Shown one piece after another: positions 55,459 to 63,751 of a DNA stretch of 64,000 nt. A model generated the notes under the pieces. The model searched no databases and was not told the origin of the DNA. It saw only the letters and a program-made list of their open reading frames with translations. The stretch lies in the NCBI RefSeq assembly GCF_000714815.1, contig NZ_JMIH01000016.1, forward strand, positions 248,001-312,000, given 5' to 3'. This DNA is from Anditalea andensis (GTDB lineage Bacteria; Bacteroidota; Bacteroidia; Cytophagales; Cyclobacteriaceae). The position numbers were made by a program, and so were the translations under genes. The stretch's first letter is position 1, and each line of letters begins with the position of its first letter.

Positions 55459-56679
55459 ATGCCGGAAGTATCTAAGATAAAATTATCCGACTATCAATAT
55501 ATCTTACCTGATGAAAGAGTGGCTAAATTTCCTTTAGCTAAAAGAGATGAATCCAAACTGCTTCATTTTGAGGACGGCAAGATCAGTCATGTAAGGTTTA
55601 AGGAGCTTCCGGATTTGATCCCATCAGACAGTTTGGTGGTGTTTAATAATACTAAGGTCATACCTGCGAGGATATTTTTCATTAAGCCCACAGGAGCCAA
55701 AATTGAAATTTTCCTTCTTAAACCAGTAGAACCCACCACAGAAATCAATGTGGTAATGCTGTCCAGAGGTCCGGTAATATGGGAAACGATGATAGGTAAC
55801 TTAAAAAGATGGAAGGAAGGTGAAACCTTAAAAGGTGAACTTGTGCTTGATGGGAATGTAGTAAGTATAGAAGCTACATTAGTAAACAGGGATAGTAGAC
55901 TGGTTTCCTTTACATGGAGTGGCAGTATGGCATTTTGCCATGTCATAGAGGCTTGTGGGGAAGTTCCATTGCCACCCTACTTAAATCGAGCGGCTGTAGC
56001 TGAGGACAAACCCAGGTACCAGACGGTATACTCAAAAAAACAAGGAGCAGTAGCTGCACCTACTGCTGGTCTGCACTTTACTCCACAAACCCTTACTGAT
56101 ATATCTGATAAAGGCATATTACTCGACTATCTTACTTTGCATGTAAGCGCAGGGACTTTTCAGCCTATCAAAGAAGAGTCGGTCGACCAACATCCCATGC
56201 ACAGTGAGCAGGTAATCGCGACCCGGACCAATATCCAAAATATCCTCGAAGCAAAAAAAAATATCCTAGCTGTGGGGACTACTTCAATGAGATCATTGGA
56301 AAGCCTTTACTGGTATGGGGTCAAATTGATAGAAGGAGAGGACGATTTATTTTTTATTCCAAAACTATATCCATACAGAGAATATAAAAACCTACCGAAT
56401 GTAAAGGAAAGTTTTAAAGCTATATTAGATCATATGAATGATAGAGACCTGGATGAAATTACCGGAAGTACAGAGATATTTATAATGCCTGGCTATGATT
56501 TCAAGGTCTGTAATGGATTGGTGACTAACTTCCACCAGCCTGGAAGCACCCTGATCTTATTGGTAGCTGCATTTACACAAGGTAACTGGCGAAAAATTTA
56601 TGATGAGGCGATGTCAGGCAGTTATAGGTTTCTTAGTTATGGGGACAGCAGCCTCCTATGGTACAATAAGATTGCTTAA
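55459..56679 (+). CDS. queA: S-adenosylmethionine:tRNA ribosyltransferase-isomerase
   Basis: This 406-residue enzyme transfers and isomerises ribose from SAM to 7-aminomethyl-7-deazaguanine in tRNA, making epoxyqueuosine. Landmarks are LSDYQYILPDERVAKFPLAKRDESKLL, DSLVVFNNTKVIPARI, VYSKKQGAVAAPTAGLHFT (about 195-213), TLHVSAGTFQPI and TNFHQPGSTLILLVAAFTQGNWRKIYDEA. It is longer than the roughly 350-residue E. coli protein, as I believe is usual in Bacteroidota. It ends one base before the convergent LytTR gene. Confidence 0.95.
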   Translation: MPEVSKIKLSDYQYILPDERVAKFPLAKRDESKLLHFEDGKISHVRFKELPDLIPSDSLVVFNNTKVIPARIFFIKPTGAKIEIFLLKPVEPTTEINVVMLSRGPVIWETMIGNLKRWKEGETLKGELVLDGNVVSIEATLVNRDSRLVSFTWSGSMAFCHVIEACGEVPLPPYLNRAAVAEDKPRYQTVYSKKQGAVAAPTAGLHFTPQTLTDISDKGILLDYLTLHVSAGTFQPIKEESVDQHPMHSEQVIATRTNIQNILEAKKNILAVGTTSMRSLESLYWYGVKLIEGEDDLFFIPKLYPYREYKNLPNVKESFKAILDHMNDRDLDEITGSTEIFIMPGYDFKVCNGLVTNFHQPGSTLILLVAAFTQGNWRKIYDEAMSGSYRFLSYGDSSLLWYNKIA

Positions 56680-56680
56680 C

Positions 56681-57100
56681 TTATTCATAACCACCTGAAC
56701 CTAACTTATAGATTCCATTGATCAGTTTCTGATAATAAGTACGTCCTACTGGGACTTTCTCATCGACTATAGTCACTTCTTTTGGTGAAATGGTATTGAT
56801 TTCATCCACCCTGACTATATATGATTTATGAATTCTAATAAAATCTTCCTCAGGAAGTACTGATTCAAATTCTTTTAAGATATTACGAAGCGAGTACACT
56901 TTATTTCGTGTCACCAGGGTGGTATAATTACCATCGCCTTTAAGCCATAATATATCTACAAATCTTACCCTAACCAAGCTTCCTTTATCTCTAACAAACA
57001 GAGCATCTTTAATCAGCAAGGATTCATTATGCTTATTTGAATGATGCTTATCAGGAGTTCCATTCCCTTCTCTCATATATCTTTTTAATAACTCCGTCAT
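56681..57100 (-). CDS. Stand-alone LytTR-domain DNA-binding protein
   Basis: The 139-residue protein is mostly a LytTR DNA-binding domain (about residues 33-135): FVRDKGSLVRVRFVDILWLKGDGNYTTLV, then LPEEDFIRIHKSYIVRVDEINTIS and VPVGRTYYQKLINGI. It has a short Lys/His/Asn-rich N-terminus in place of a response-regulator receiver domain, so it cannot be a phosphorylated regulator itself. No sensor kinase is adjacent. Its targets cannot be inferred. It is convergent with queA, with one base between stop codons. Confidence 0.88.
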   Translation of the reverse strand: MTELLKRYMREGNGTPDKHHSNKHNESLLIKDALFVRDKGSLVRVRFVDILWLKGDGNYTTLVTRNKVYSLRNILKEFESVLPEEDFIRIHKSYIVRVDEINTISPKEVTIVDEKVPVGRTYYQKLINGIYKLGSGGYE

Positions 57101-57438
57101 ATTCTCTAATTTAGATGTAAATACGCATTAAAGGGAAGGAATGAATAAATCATTAATTGGCACATTTTAAATAAACTACAATATAACTTATCTTATACAA
57201 ATAACGCAACCAAATGTAAATTAAAAAGGTTTTAAAGAATTACTTTAAACATAAAAAAATGGTATAAATACACGATATAAAGCCAAACAAAGGACTTATA
57301 GCATCTTTTCACCGGAAAAAATAAATTGGTTAACCCTATAGAATATTAAGCCCAGATAAAGACATATTTTCTTCCATTATAAGATAAACTGCCAAGGCGT
57401 TATCTTCATATTGGTATCATTTAAAAGAAATTAAATGC
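57101..57438. other. AT-rich intergenic stretch, nothing identified
   Basis: The region upstream of the LytTR gene and downstream of the lipoprotein gene has no credible coding frame, no strong hairpin and no repeat that I can find. It must contain the LytTR promoter on the minus strand. Confidence 0.3.
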
Positions 57439-58197
57439 TTATTCCACTTTTAGATTGTCCATTGTAATCTCAGAAAGCAATACAAGCTCCCCCCTTACAA
57501 ACATCCTTTCTAATTCATGAATAGGCGTATTACTTTTATTTGGTGTATAATTATTGTAATCCTGAAAACGGATACCGGACTCAATTCTTGGATTTTTACT
57601 TTCTCTAAATCTCACCCCTCCTCCATCTGTATTATAACTATAGGCTATATAATCCATATAATATTTATCTTCTCTAAACCAAAAATAAAATACGTCCTCA
57701 TAATCCTCTCCTCCTCCTTTTTCCTCAAAAGTCACTTCTATAACCTGATAATCAACACCACCGATAGAAGAGCTGCCGACCATCTTTTTTTTGACTGCAG
57801 GATCATTTAGCCTATAAGGTAACAGAGCAAAATAAAACACAGAATTAACAGAGCTCTTAAAAGCATTTTCCCTTTCCTCAGTCAGGTCCACTGGATCTCC
57901 ATTTACTGTCCTTATAAAACCATTATTTGTCAGTTTATCTATTATACTGTTCCCCAGGCTATCTTCAAATACGCGTTCATAAGCATATAACCCTCCATTA
58001 TTTTTCATCCTATAATGATATTCCCTGAAATCAAACTCCAATTCCAAGTTTTCATAATTACGGCCTCCATGAGCTTGAATCGCATTGTCCACTATCCTCT
58101 GGGCCATCCGCTCTTCTCCACATGAGGAAATGAGAATAATCATACACACGTAAAAGAGATTTTTTACCTGCTTTGCAGGTGACATGGATTTTTTCAT
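57439..58197 (-). CDS. DUF6503-like lipoprotein, function unknown
   Basis: The 252-residue protein has a lipoprotein-type signal (basic start, hydrophobic run, then IILISSC, Cys about 26). The mature part begins with IVDNAIQAHGGRNYENLELEFDFREYHY, the AHGG motif and strand pattern that I associate with DUF6503. A beta-rich body with VIEVTFEEKGGGEDYEDVFYFWF follows, reminiscent of LolA/LolB-like lipid-binding folds. Its start overlaps the stop of the upstream membrane-protein gene by 4 nt (ATGA), so the two are coupled. The function is not known. Confidence 0.65.
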   Translation of the reverse strand: MKKSMSPAKQVKNLFYVCMIILISSCGEERMAQRIVDNAIQAHGGRNYENLELEFDFREYHYRMKNNGGLYAYERVFEDSLGNSIIDKLTNNGFIRTVNGDPVDLTEERENAFKSSVNSVFYFALLPYRLNDPAVKKKMVGSSSIGGVDYQVIEVTFEEKGGGEDYEDVFYFWFREDKYYMDYIAYSYNTDGGGVRFRESKNPRIESGIRFQDYNNYTPNKSNTPIHELERMFVRGELVLLSEITMDNLKVE

Positions 58198-59516
58198 AAT
58201 TTTAAGAAATCTTTTTTATCAGACAATAAATGAGGGGTAAATTCATATAGGATGATCACAGCAAGAATGCCGTACTGAATTATCAGCAGCATATAATTTT
58301 CTTGGTAAGGAACAGTACTGTAAGTATAATATGATAAATATATCAGGTAAGACCATATTAATGGAAATACCTTACCCCCTATTATTCCCAGTCCGATCAG
58401 TGGTATAATGTACCAAGGATGTACTACCATGCTGAACATCAAATATACCAAATAGGCTATTATTGACAGGGATATCAATTGTTGGAAATTACCCGAGTTT
58501 AACTTTGTAGCCATATAACAAATACCTATGCATACCATAACTGATAACCAAATACTTATACCTGCTATCATATTATATCCTTTAATAAAATAACCTACCT
58601 CTCTAATTATATAATATAATGAAGCATTAAATTCAAAAGTACCATAATAAAGCTGAATGCTACTGTGAAAATTACCAAATGACCCAGTTAAAATAATTGG
58701 TATAAATGTAACTATACAAATCAAAGCTAACCCTATTATAAACCTGAGTAAGTTTTTTTGGCTTAAGTATTTAAATAATAACGGCATAAGTATTAAAGGA
58801 GTCAGTTTAACAGAAATGGCTGCTCCTATCCAGCCACCGGCTTGATGATAGCGCCTATGAACTAATGTCCAAATACCCAATAACATAAAAGTAACCATCA
58901 TGCCTTCGAAATGAAGGTTACCGCTCACTTCTATCAAAATCAGCGGATTCAGAACGTATAATAGGCTATGAATTGGATTTTTTTGAAAATAAGATAAGAT
59001 ACTGTATAGCAACCAAATGCCCCACATTTCAAATATGATCAAAATGGTCCTTAAGCTAATTATAAATTTCATTATATCTCCCCCAGCTACCCAGGCGGCA
59101 GTTCCAAACCAAAGCTGATTAGTCAAAGGGTATACACTATAGTATGTTTGTGAATTTAAATGCGCATAAAAAGGTTGTAGCATATTCGGAACCTTCCCAT
59201 TCTGGATCAGTTCGGAAGGGGTATACTTATATGGGTTAATTTGGTGGACGATCAGCTGACCATCCCAAAAGAACCTATAATAATCATCCGAATGTACGGG
59301 GGGTCCAATGATAACAACCCGCGCCAACAGTCCCATAATCATCATATGTTTAATCGACAGCTCTGTCCTTAAGGCAGTAAAAAATAGTAGAATATATAAA
59401 CAAAATAGAACAGAATATAATAGCAGCGAATGTGAAAATTCAACCCTGGGGATGGATACAAACACCGAAAGGAAAACTAAATAAGGAATAAAAAGTAAAA
59501 TGATCTTCAATTTCAT
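58194..59516 (-). CDS. Polytopic membrane protein, probable GT-C-type glycosyltransferase (GT87-like)
   Basis: The 440-residue protein has about 11 to 13 membrane helices. The first large loop contains GPPVHSDDYYRFFWDGQLIVHQINPYKYTP (about 72-101), with the acidic pair and aromatic pattern of polyprenyl-phosphate-dependent GT-C mannosyltransferases. GWIGAAISVKLTPLILMPLLFKYL is typical of GT87-like (DUF2029) members. The likely job is sugar transfer from a lipid carrier on the outer face of the inner membrane. It is the upstream partner of a coupled lipoprotein gene, with no other glycan genes nearby. The activity is inferred from layout. Confidence 0.7.
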   Translation of the reverse strand: MKLKIILLFIPYLVFLSVFVSIPRVEFSHSLLLYSVLFCLYILLFFTALRTELSIKHMMIMGLLARVVIIGPPVHSDDYYRFFWDGQLIVHQINPYKYTPSELIQNGKVPNMLQPFYAHLNSQTYYSVYPLTNQLWFGTAAWVAGGDIMKFIISLRTILIIFEMWGIWLLYSILSYFQKNPIHSLLYVLNPLILIEVSGNLHFEGMMVTFMLLGIWTLVHRRYHQAGGWIGAAISVKLTPLILMPLLFKYLSQKNLLRFIIGLALICIVTFIPIILTGSFGNFHSSIQLYYGTFEFNASLYYIIREVGYFIKGYNMIAGISIWLSVMVCIGICYMATKLNSGNFQQLISLSIIAYLVYLMFSMVVHPWYIIPLIGLGIIGGKVFPLIWSYLIYLSYYTYSTVPYQENYMLLIIQYGILAVIILYEFTPHLLSDKKDFLKL

Positions 59517-59637
59517 ATAATGGGATAGAGCACCTGGATTAAATCTCTCAAAGATAAAACAATCAACTGAAGTTCACAGTATGTCGGTCGCTCACCCTAT
59601 TCTTCTATTTAATATTTAAATAATATTAAAGACTGTA

Positions 59638-60114
59638 TTATTCCGGAATAGGCTTAGCCTTTTCCCGCTTATCTATAGCCCGTGAAAGTGCCTGTAGCAA
59701 TTTTAGCACTGTCCTGTTTTTGATTTTTCTATCAAAATACCCATCAGAAAAGTGGCTACCTGAAGTGGAAATAGCTATCATTTTACATAATGACATATAA
59801 TCTAATTCATGGAAATCGCTGGGGTTTTCCAGCATATTTTCTAAATGGGAGGCATCCGGCCAAGAACTGTCAGTCACCAATCCTATAAATGCCAATTCTT
59901 TATATAGGTCCCATTTTAGATCATCTATGTTAAAAAAATGCATGCTCGCTTCTTCTGTACAGTCTAATTCCATTAACCTCTCGGACTTTTGAAAATGAGC
60001 TTCCATGATAGGGATATATCTAAATACGTTTTCGAATTCTTCTTTTTTTAATTCGTACCAGTGAAAGGATAAATCAATTTCTCCCATTTGGTGGCTGTCA
60101 AAATTTAAATACAT
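59638..60114 (-). CDS. Hypothetical protein, weak DUF6508-like tail
   Basis: The 158-residue acidic, soluble protein has no signal or membrane segment. The N-terminal part (FHWYELKKEEFENVFRYIPIMEAHF) and middle (WPDASHLENMLENPSDFHELDYM) are unfamiliar. The end (MSLCKMIAISTSGSHFSDGYFDRKIKNRTVLKLLQALSRA) resembles the C-terminus of DUF6508 proteins, but this is a weak match from memory. A clean ATG, full-length frame and normal composition argue that it is a real gene. It stands alone. Confidence 0.6.
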   Translation of the reverse strand: MYLNFDSHQMGEIDLSFHWYELKKEEFENVFRYIPIMEAHFQKSERLMELDCTEEASMHFFNIDDLKWDLYKELAFIGLVTDSSWPDASHLENMLENPSDFHELDYMSLCKMIAISTSGSHFSDGYFDRKIKNRTVLKLLQALSRAIDKREKAKPIPE

Positions 60115-60424
60115 TTTTCTATTTTATTTTATTAAATATAGATATCGGCAGTAATATCTAATTTACTCCGATCAGGTATTTTAATCCCCCATAACCAAAA
60201 GCTGTACCACAACTGATCCCAGACTTAAATGCTAATATACACCCTGTCTAGTAAGCAGGTCAATACCGTAATTACGGTATTTTTTTAAAAAATAGGTATA
60301 GAGTGCGTAATGGTATAAAATCAAGGTTTTTTTCATAATTTTAGTTTAGCGTTGGCATTGCATTTAATTTTACTAATATTATAAAAAAAAATAAAATTAG
60401 ACTTGGAGTATCCCGTTGATAAGA
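60115..60424. other. Intergenic region between divergent genes, with a terminator-like palindrome
   Basis: The only structured element is the palindrome at 60262-60281 followed by T, listed separately. No coding frame or recognised riboswitch is visible in the rest. Confidence 0.35.
60262..60287 (+). terminator. Perfect palindrome followed by a T run; terminator or attenuator ahead of pdeM
   Basis: AATACCGTAATTACGGTATT (60262-60281) is its own reverse complement. It can fold as an 8-bp stem with an AATT loop and is followed by T, so it reads as a plus-strand terminator. No plus-strand gene ends before it: the left neighbour is divergent. It may end a small RNA or act as an attenuator about 140 nt before pdeM. 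As a duplex it could also be a protein-binding site. Confidence 0.5.
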
Positions 60425-61102
60425 ATGATGGAAAGTAAGATACAAGAAGCCGTTCAGCTGGATGGAGCTGTAAAATTTTTGAATGGGATTTACCTGTTAA
60501 AAGAAAAAGCCGTGTGGTGCAGTGTCACTAAAAGCCTATTTATAGCAGACCCTCACTTTGGTAAAGCTGGCCATTTTAGAAAATCTGGGATATCTATTCC
60601 TGAATCCATTCATATGGCAGATTACGAAGTGATTAAATTCTTGATCGAACTATATCAACCCAAACATTTCTATTTCCTGGGAGACCTATTTCACAGCGCC
60701 TTGAATAAACAATGGCAAGTACTAGAGCTTTTTCTCCAAGGTTATGACAACATCAAATTTATACTGATAAAAGGCAACCATGATATTCTGCCAAAAAACA
60801 TTTATAAATCTTCCGTATTAAAGATCTATTCCGAACCATTTTTGGTAGGTTCACTATTACTCAGCCATGAACCTATAGATAGCATTCCGGAAGGGACCAT
60901 AAACTTATGCGGTCACCTGCATCCAGGCTTTGCGATCAATAGCTTTGGCAACCAAAAAACAAGGCTTCCATGTTATCATTATAAATCAAGACAGCTCATA
61001 CTACCCAGCTTTGGGAAGTTTACAGGAATAGTATGCCTGCCCTGCCATCCTGGGGACAGGATATACATCATAGGCCCTAATGGTGTCATTCCTTTCAATT
61101 AA
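60425..61102 (+). CDS. pdeM: PdeM-type metallophosphoesterase (ligase-associated DNA repair endonuclease)
   Basis: The product is 225 residues from the ATG at 60425 (a second ATG follows at once; a TTG at 60416 is less likely). Calcineurin-like metal motifs are complete: LFIADPHFGKAGHFRK (about 37-52), FLGDLFHS, LIKGNHDILP, LLLSHEP and LCGHLHPG. The DPHFGKAGHFR text is typical of PdeM rather than of general phosphodiesterases. In other bacteria PdeM accompanies an ATP-dependent ligase, a nuclease and an Lhr-type helicase in DNA repair; none lies here. So the family is well supported but its pathway context is missing. Confidence 0.85.
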   Translation: MMESKIQEAVQLDGAVKFLNGIYLLKEKAVWCSVTKSLFIADPHFGKAGHFRKSGISIPESIHMADYEVIKFLIELYQPKHFYFLGDLFHSALNKQWQVLELFLQGYDNIKFILIKGNHDILPKNIYKSSVLKIYSEPFLVGSLLLSHEPIDSIPEGTINLCGHLHPGFAINSFGNQKTRLPCYHYKSRQLILPSFGKFTGIVCLPCHPGDRIYIIGPNGVIPFN

Positions 61103-61160
61103 ATCCAATATGGTTGGTTTAATCAATATACATGATTAATTTTGAACTTTATACCTAACA

Positions 61161-62051
61161 ATGAATACTACTTTTAAGAAAAAGAAAAGAGTCGGTGATT
61201 TCAAATTTCTTAGTGTGCTTTTCAGCATCACTCTTTCCCTTTTTATAGTGGGCTTATTTGGCGTGATCATCATCCAGGCTAAAACTTTGACTTCCATAAT
61301 AAGAGAAAACATAGAATTACAGGTCTTTTTAAATAAAAATATATCTGAAGCTGAGAGAAATAAAATAGGTGAGTTTCTGGCTTCAAAACCTTATGTATTA
61401 GAAAAAGAAGAAGGCCTAAGATTGACTTTTACATCACGTGATGAGGCTGCAGAGGCATTCCTTAAAGATACAGGTGAAGATTTTACAAAATTCCTGGATG
61501 ACAATCCACTCAGAGACAGCTATACATTGGCAATAGCAGAAGACTATCAAACAGCAGAAATGATCGAAGAGATCGTAGAAGAAATCCAGCTTCAAAATGG
61601 GGTGTTTGAAGTCACTTATATGAATGACCTGGTAGAATCTATCAATAGAAATCTTATTAAAGTCAGTATAGTCATGGGTGCTTTCATCATAATACTCATA
61701 CTTTCAGTGATCATGCTGATTAATAATACCATTAGGCTTGCTTTATTTTCCCAGCGGTTTCTGATCAGGAGCATGCAGTTGGTAGGTGCCACGCGAGGCT
61801 TTATCAGGCGTCCTTTTTTAGGTAAAGCTTTTTTCTTTGGAGCGCTTGCCGGGATAATGGCATCAGCTATACTCTTTGCCCTTATAGAATATGCTAAGGC
61901 AAATGTGGACGGCTTTTCGATGCTTCAAAATTATGACCTTCTTTATTTACTTTTTGGTGGTCTGGTCATCATAGGAGCTATCCTTTCCTTTTTCAGTACT
62001 TTGAGAGCAGTAAACAAATATTTGAACATGTCACTTGACGAATTATATTAA
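61161..62051 (+). CDS. ftsX: Cell division protein FtsX
   Basis: The 296-residue inner-membrane protein partners the FtsE ATPase to activate peptidoglycan hydrolases at division. TM1 is at about residues 15-41, and a periplasmic loop of about 130 residues follows with LQVFLNKNISEAERNKIGEFL and FTSRDEAAEAFLKDTGEDF. Three C-terminal helices follow, with the FtsX motif LFSQRFLIRSMQLVGATRGFIRRPFLGKAFFFG at about 194-226. ftsE is not adjacent, as is common in Bacteroidota. It leads a run of genes spaced by one or two bases or overlapping. Confidence 0.93.
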   Translation: MNTTFKKKKRVGDFKFLSVLFSITLSLFIVGLFGVIIIQAKTLTSIIRENIELQVFLNKNISEAERNKIGEFLASKPYVLEKEEGLRLTFTSRDEAAEAFLKDTGEDFTKFLDDNPLRDSYTLAIAEDYQTAEMIEEIVEEIQLQNGVFEVTYMNDLVESINRNLIKVSIVMGAFIIILILSVIMLINNTIRLALFSQRFLIRSMQLVGATRGFIRRPFLGKAFFFGALAGIMASAILFALIEYAKANVDGFSMLQNYDLLYLLFGGLVIIGAILSFFSTLRAVNKYLNMSLDELY

Positions 62052-62052
62052 T

Positions 62053-62265
62053 ATGGATAAAAATCAGTTTCCCTTCAATAGAAAAAATTACACGCTGATG
62101 TTGATCGGCATCGGGATCATTGTATTGGGCTTTATCATCATGGGACTGGATAATGAACCGCATGGTTTTGGGTTTTTAGGTCTGACCCTGGGCCCTTTGA
62201 TTACGCTTTTCGGATTTATTTTTGAATTTTACGCTATATTTTATTCCCCCAAAAAAGTAAATTAA
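62053..62265 (+). CDS. DUF3098 small membrane protein
   Basis: This 70-residue protein has two membrane helices (about 15-34 and 43-63). The start FPFNRKNYTLMLIGIGIIVLGFIIMG is the DUF3098 signature. I choose the ATG at 62053, one base after ftsX; an in-frame start at 62035 would overlap ftsX. The family is found between ftsX and uppP in many Bacteroidota. The function is unknown, and this placement suggests a role in envelope growth or division. Confidence 0.9.
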   Translation: MDKNQFPFNRKNYTLMLIGIGIIVLGFIIMGLDNEPHGFGFLGLTLGPLITLFGFIFEFYAIFYSPKKVN

Positions 62266-63063
62266 ATGTCATTATTAGAAGCCATAATCCTAGGAATCAT
62301 CCAGGGGTTAACAGAATTTTTGCCAGTCAGCAGCAGTGGCCATTTAGAATTGGGCACCTATATTCTAGGTATTGAGGCAGCTGACAATTTGTTGTTTGCC
62401 GTTATTGTCCATGCCGCAACAGCTCTTAGTACTATAGTAGTGTTTAGAAGAGATATTCTAGTCATCATTCAGGATCTCTTTAAGTTCCAATGGAATGAGG
62501 GTACCCAATTTGCTGCTAAGGTCTTTATTACACTGATTCCTATAGGACTGGTTGGGGTTTTCTTTGAAGACTACATAGACGAGTTCTTTGGAGGGCAGAT
62601 CATATTTGTAGGAAGCATGCTCTTGGTAACTGCAGCACTACTCAGTCTTTCTTATTATGCAGGTAAAAAGGAAGGAAAGATTACTTTCGGAAAAGCTTTT
62701 ATTATCGGAATTGCGCAGACCATAGCGGTATTACCTGGTATAAGTCGATCAGGCTCTACTATTGCTACTGCTTTAATCCTTGGAGTAGAAAAAGAAAGGG
62801 CTACCAGGTTTTCATTTCTTATGGTTCTTATCCCAATCTTAGGAGCCTCATTATTAAAAACCCTAAAGTATTTTAAAGATCCATCTATAGCAGAAGGTAT
62901 CAGTGGCGTAGCTTTGGGTGCTGGTTTTTTAGCGGCTTTTATAGCAGGTCTATTTGCGTGTTTGTGGATGGTTGAAATAGTAAAAAAAGGGAAATTGATA
63001 TACTTTGCCATCTACTGCGCTATCGTAGGTTTAATAGCTATATCAGCAGGATTTTTAATTTAA
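62266..63063 (+). CDS. uppP: Undecaprenyl-diphosphatase
   Basis: The 265-residue membrane enzyme recycles undecaprenyl diphosphate, the lipid carrier for peptidoglycan. It has about eight helices. The catalytic region near the N-terminus is GIIQGLTEFLPVSSSGHLEL (about 10-29), and the second conserved loop is VLPGISRSGSTIATAL (about 155-170). It starts directly after DUF3098 and is followed one base later by truB. The symbol bacA is also used. Confidence 0.95.
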   Translation: MSLLEAIILGIIQGLTEFLPVSSSGHLELGTYILGIEAADNLLFAVIVHAATALSTIVVFRRDILVIIQDLFKFQWNEGTQFAAKVFITLIPIGLVGVFFEDYIDEFFGGQIIFVGSMLLVTAALLSLSYYAGKKEGKITFGKAFIIGIAQTIAVLPGISRSGSTIATALILGVEKERATRFSFLMVLIPILGASLLKTLKYFKDPSIAEGISGVALGAGFLAAFIAGLFACLWMVEIVKKGKLIYFAIYCAIVGLIAISAGFLI

Positions 63064-63064
63064 T

Positions 63065-63751
63065 ATGGCTCAGGAAAAACCTTTTGAAGCAGTCTATCTA
63101 ATCAATAAACCTCTTGAGTGGACTTCTTTTGACGTAGTCAAAAAAGTCAGAAATGCTCTAAGAATAAAAAAAGTGGGCCATGCCGGAACTTTAGATCCAC
63201 TGGCTACAGGCTTATTGATTGTCTGTGCCGGAAAACAGACCAAGCGGATAGATACCTATCAAGGCCAAGAAAAAGAATATATAGGTACTTTTGTTTTAGG
63301 GAAAACCACCGAATCCTTCGATCTTGAAAAAGAAGTGATAGAGGTAGCTGATCCTAGCCACCTAAGCCTGGAAGATGTAGAAAATGCAGTATCCTCTCTT
63401 ACCGGGAATATCCTACAGATACCTCCCATGCATTCTGCTATCAAAGTGGGGGGCAAAAGAGTCTATGAATCTGCCAGAAAAGGGATAGCAGTGATAATGG
63501 AACCCCGGCCGGTAGAAGTGAGTATATTTAAGATTACCAGGTTTGAACTCCCTGAAATCGACTTTAAAATAGTCTGTTCTAAAGGTACATATATCAGGAG
63601 TCTTGCCAGAGACTTAGGAGAATCATTGAATGTGGGAGCTTATATGTCAGCACTCACCCGAACAAGAATAGGAGAATTTAAGTTGGAAGATGCAGAGGAA
63701 GTTTTAGAACTAGTAGAAAAAATCAAAACCGATAGGAATGAAGATATATGA
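63065..63751 (+). CDS. truB: tRNA pseudouridine-55 synthase
   Basis: The 228-residue enzyme makes pseudouridine 55 in the T loop of tRNA. The catalytic Asp is in VGHAGTLDPLATGLLIVC (about Asp43). LINKPLEWTSFDVVKKVRNAL, PPMHSAIKVGGKRVYESARKG and CSKGTYIRSLARDLGE are family text. The C-terminus is short and lacks the PUA domain of longer homologues, as is usual in this phylum. It overlaps ribF by 14 nt. Confidence 0.96.
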   Translation: MAQEKPFEAVYLINKPLEWTSFDVVKKVRNALRIKKVGHAGTLDPLATGLLIVCAGKQTKRIDTYQGQEKEYIGTFVLGKTTESFDLEKEVIEVADPSHLSLEDVENAVSSLTGNILQIPPMHSAIKVGGKRVYESARKGIAVIMEPRPVEVSIFKITRFELPEIDFKIVCSKGTYIRSLARDLGESLNVGAYMSALTRTRIGEFKLEDAEEVLELVEKIKTDRNEDI

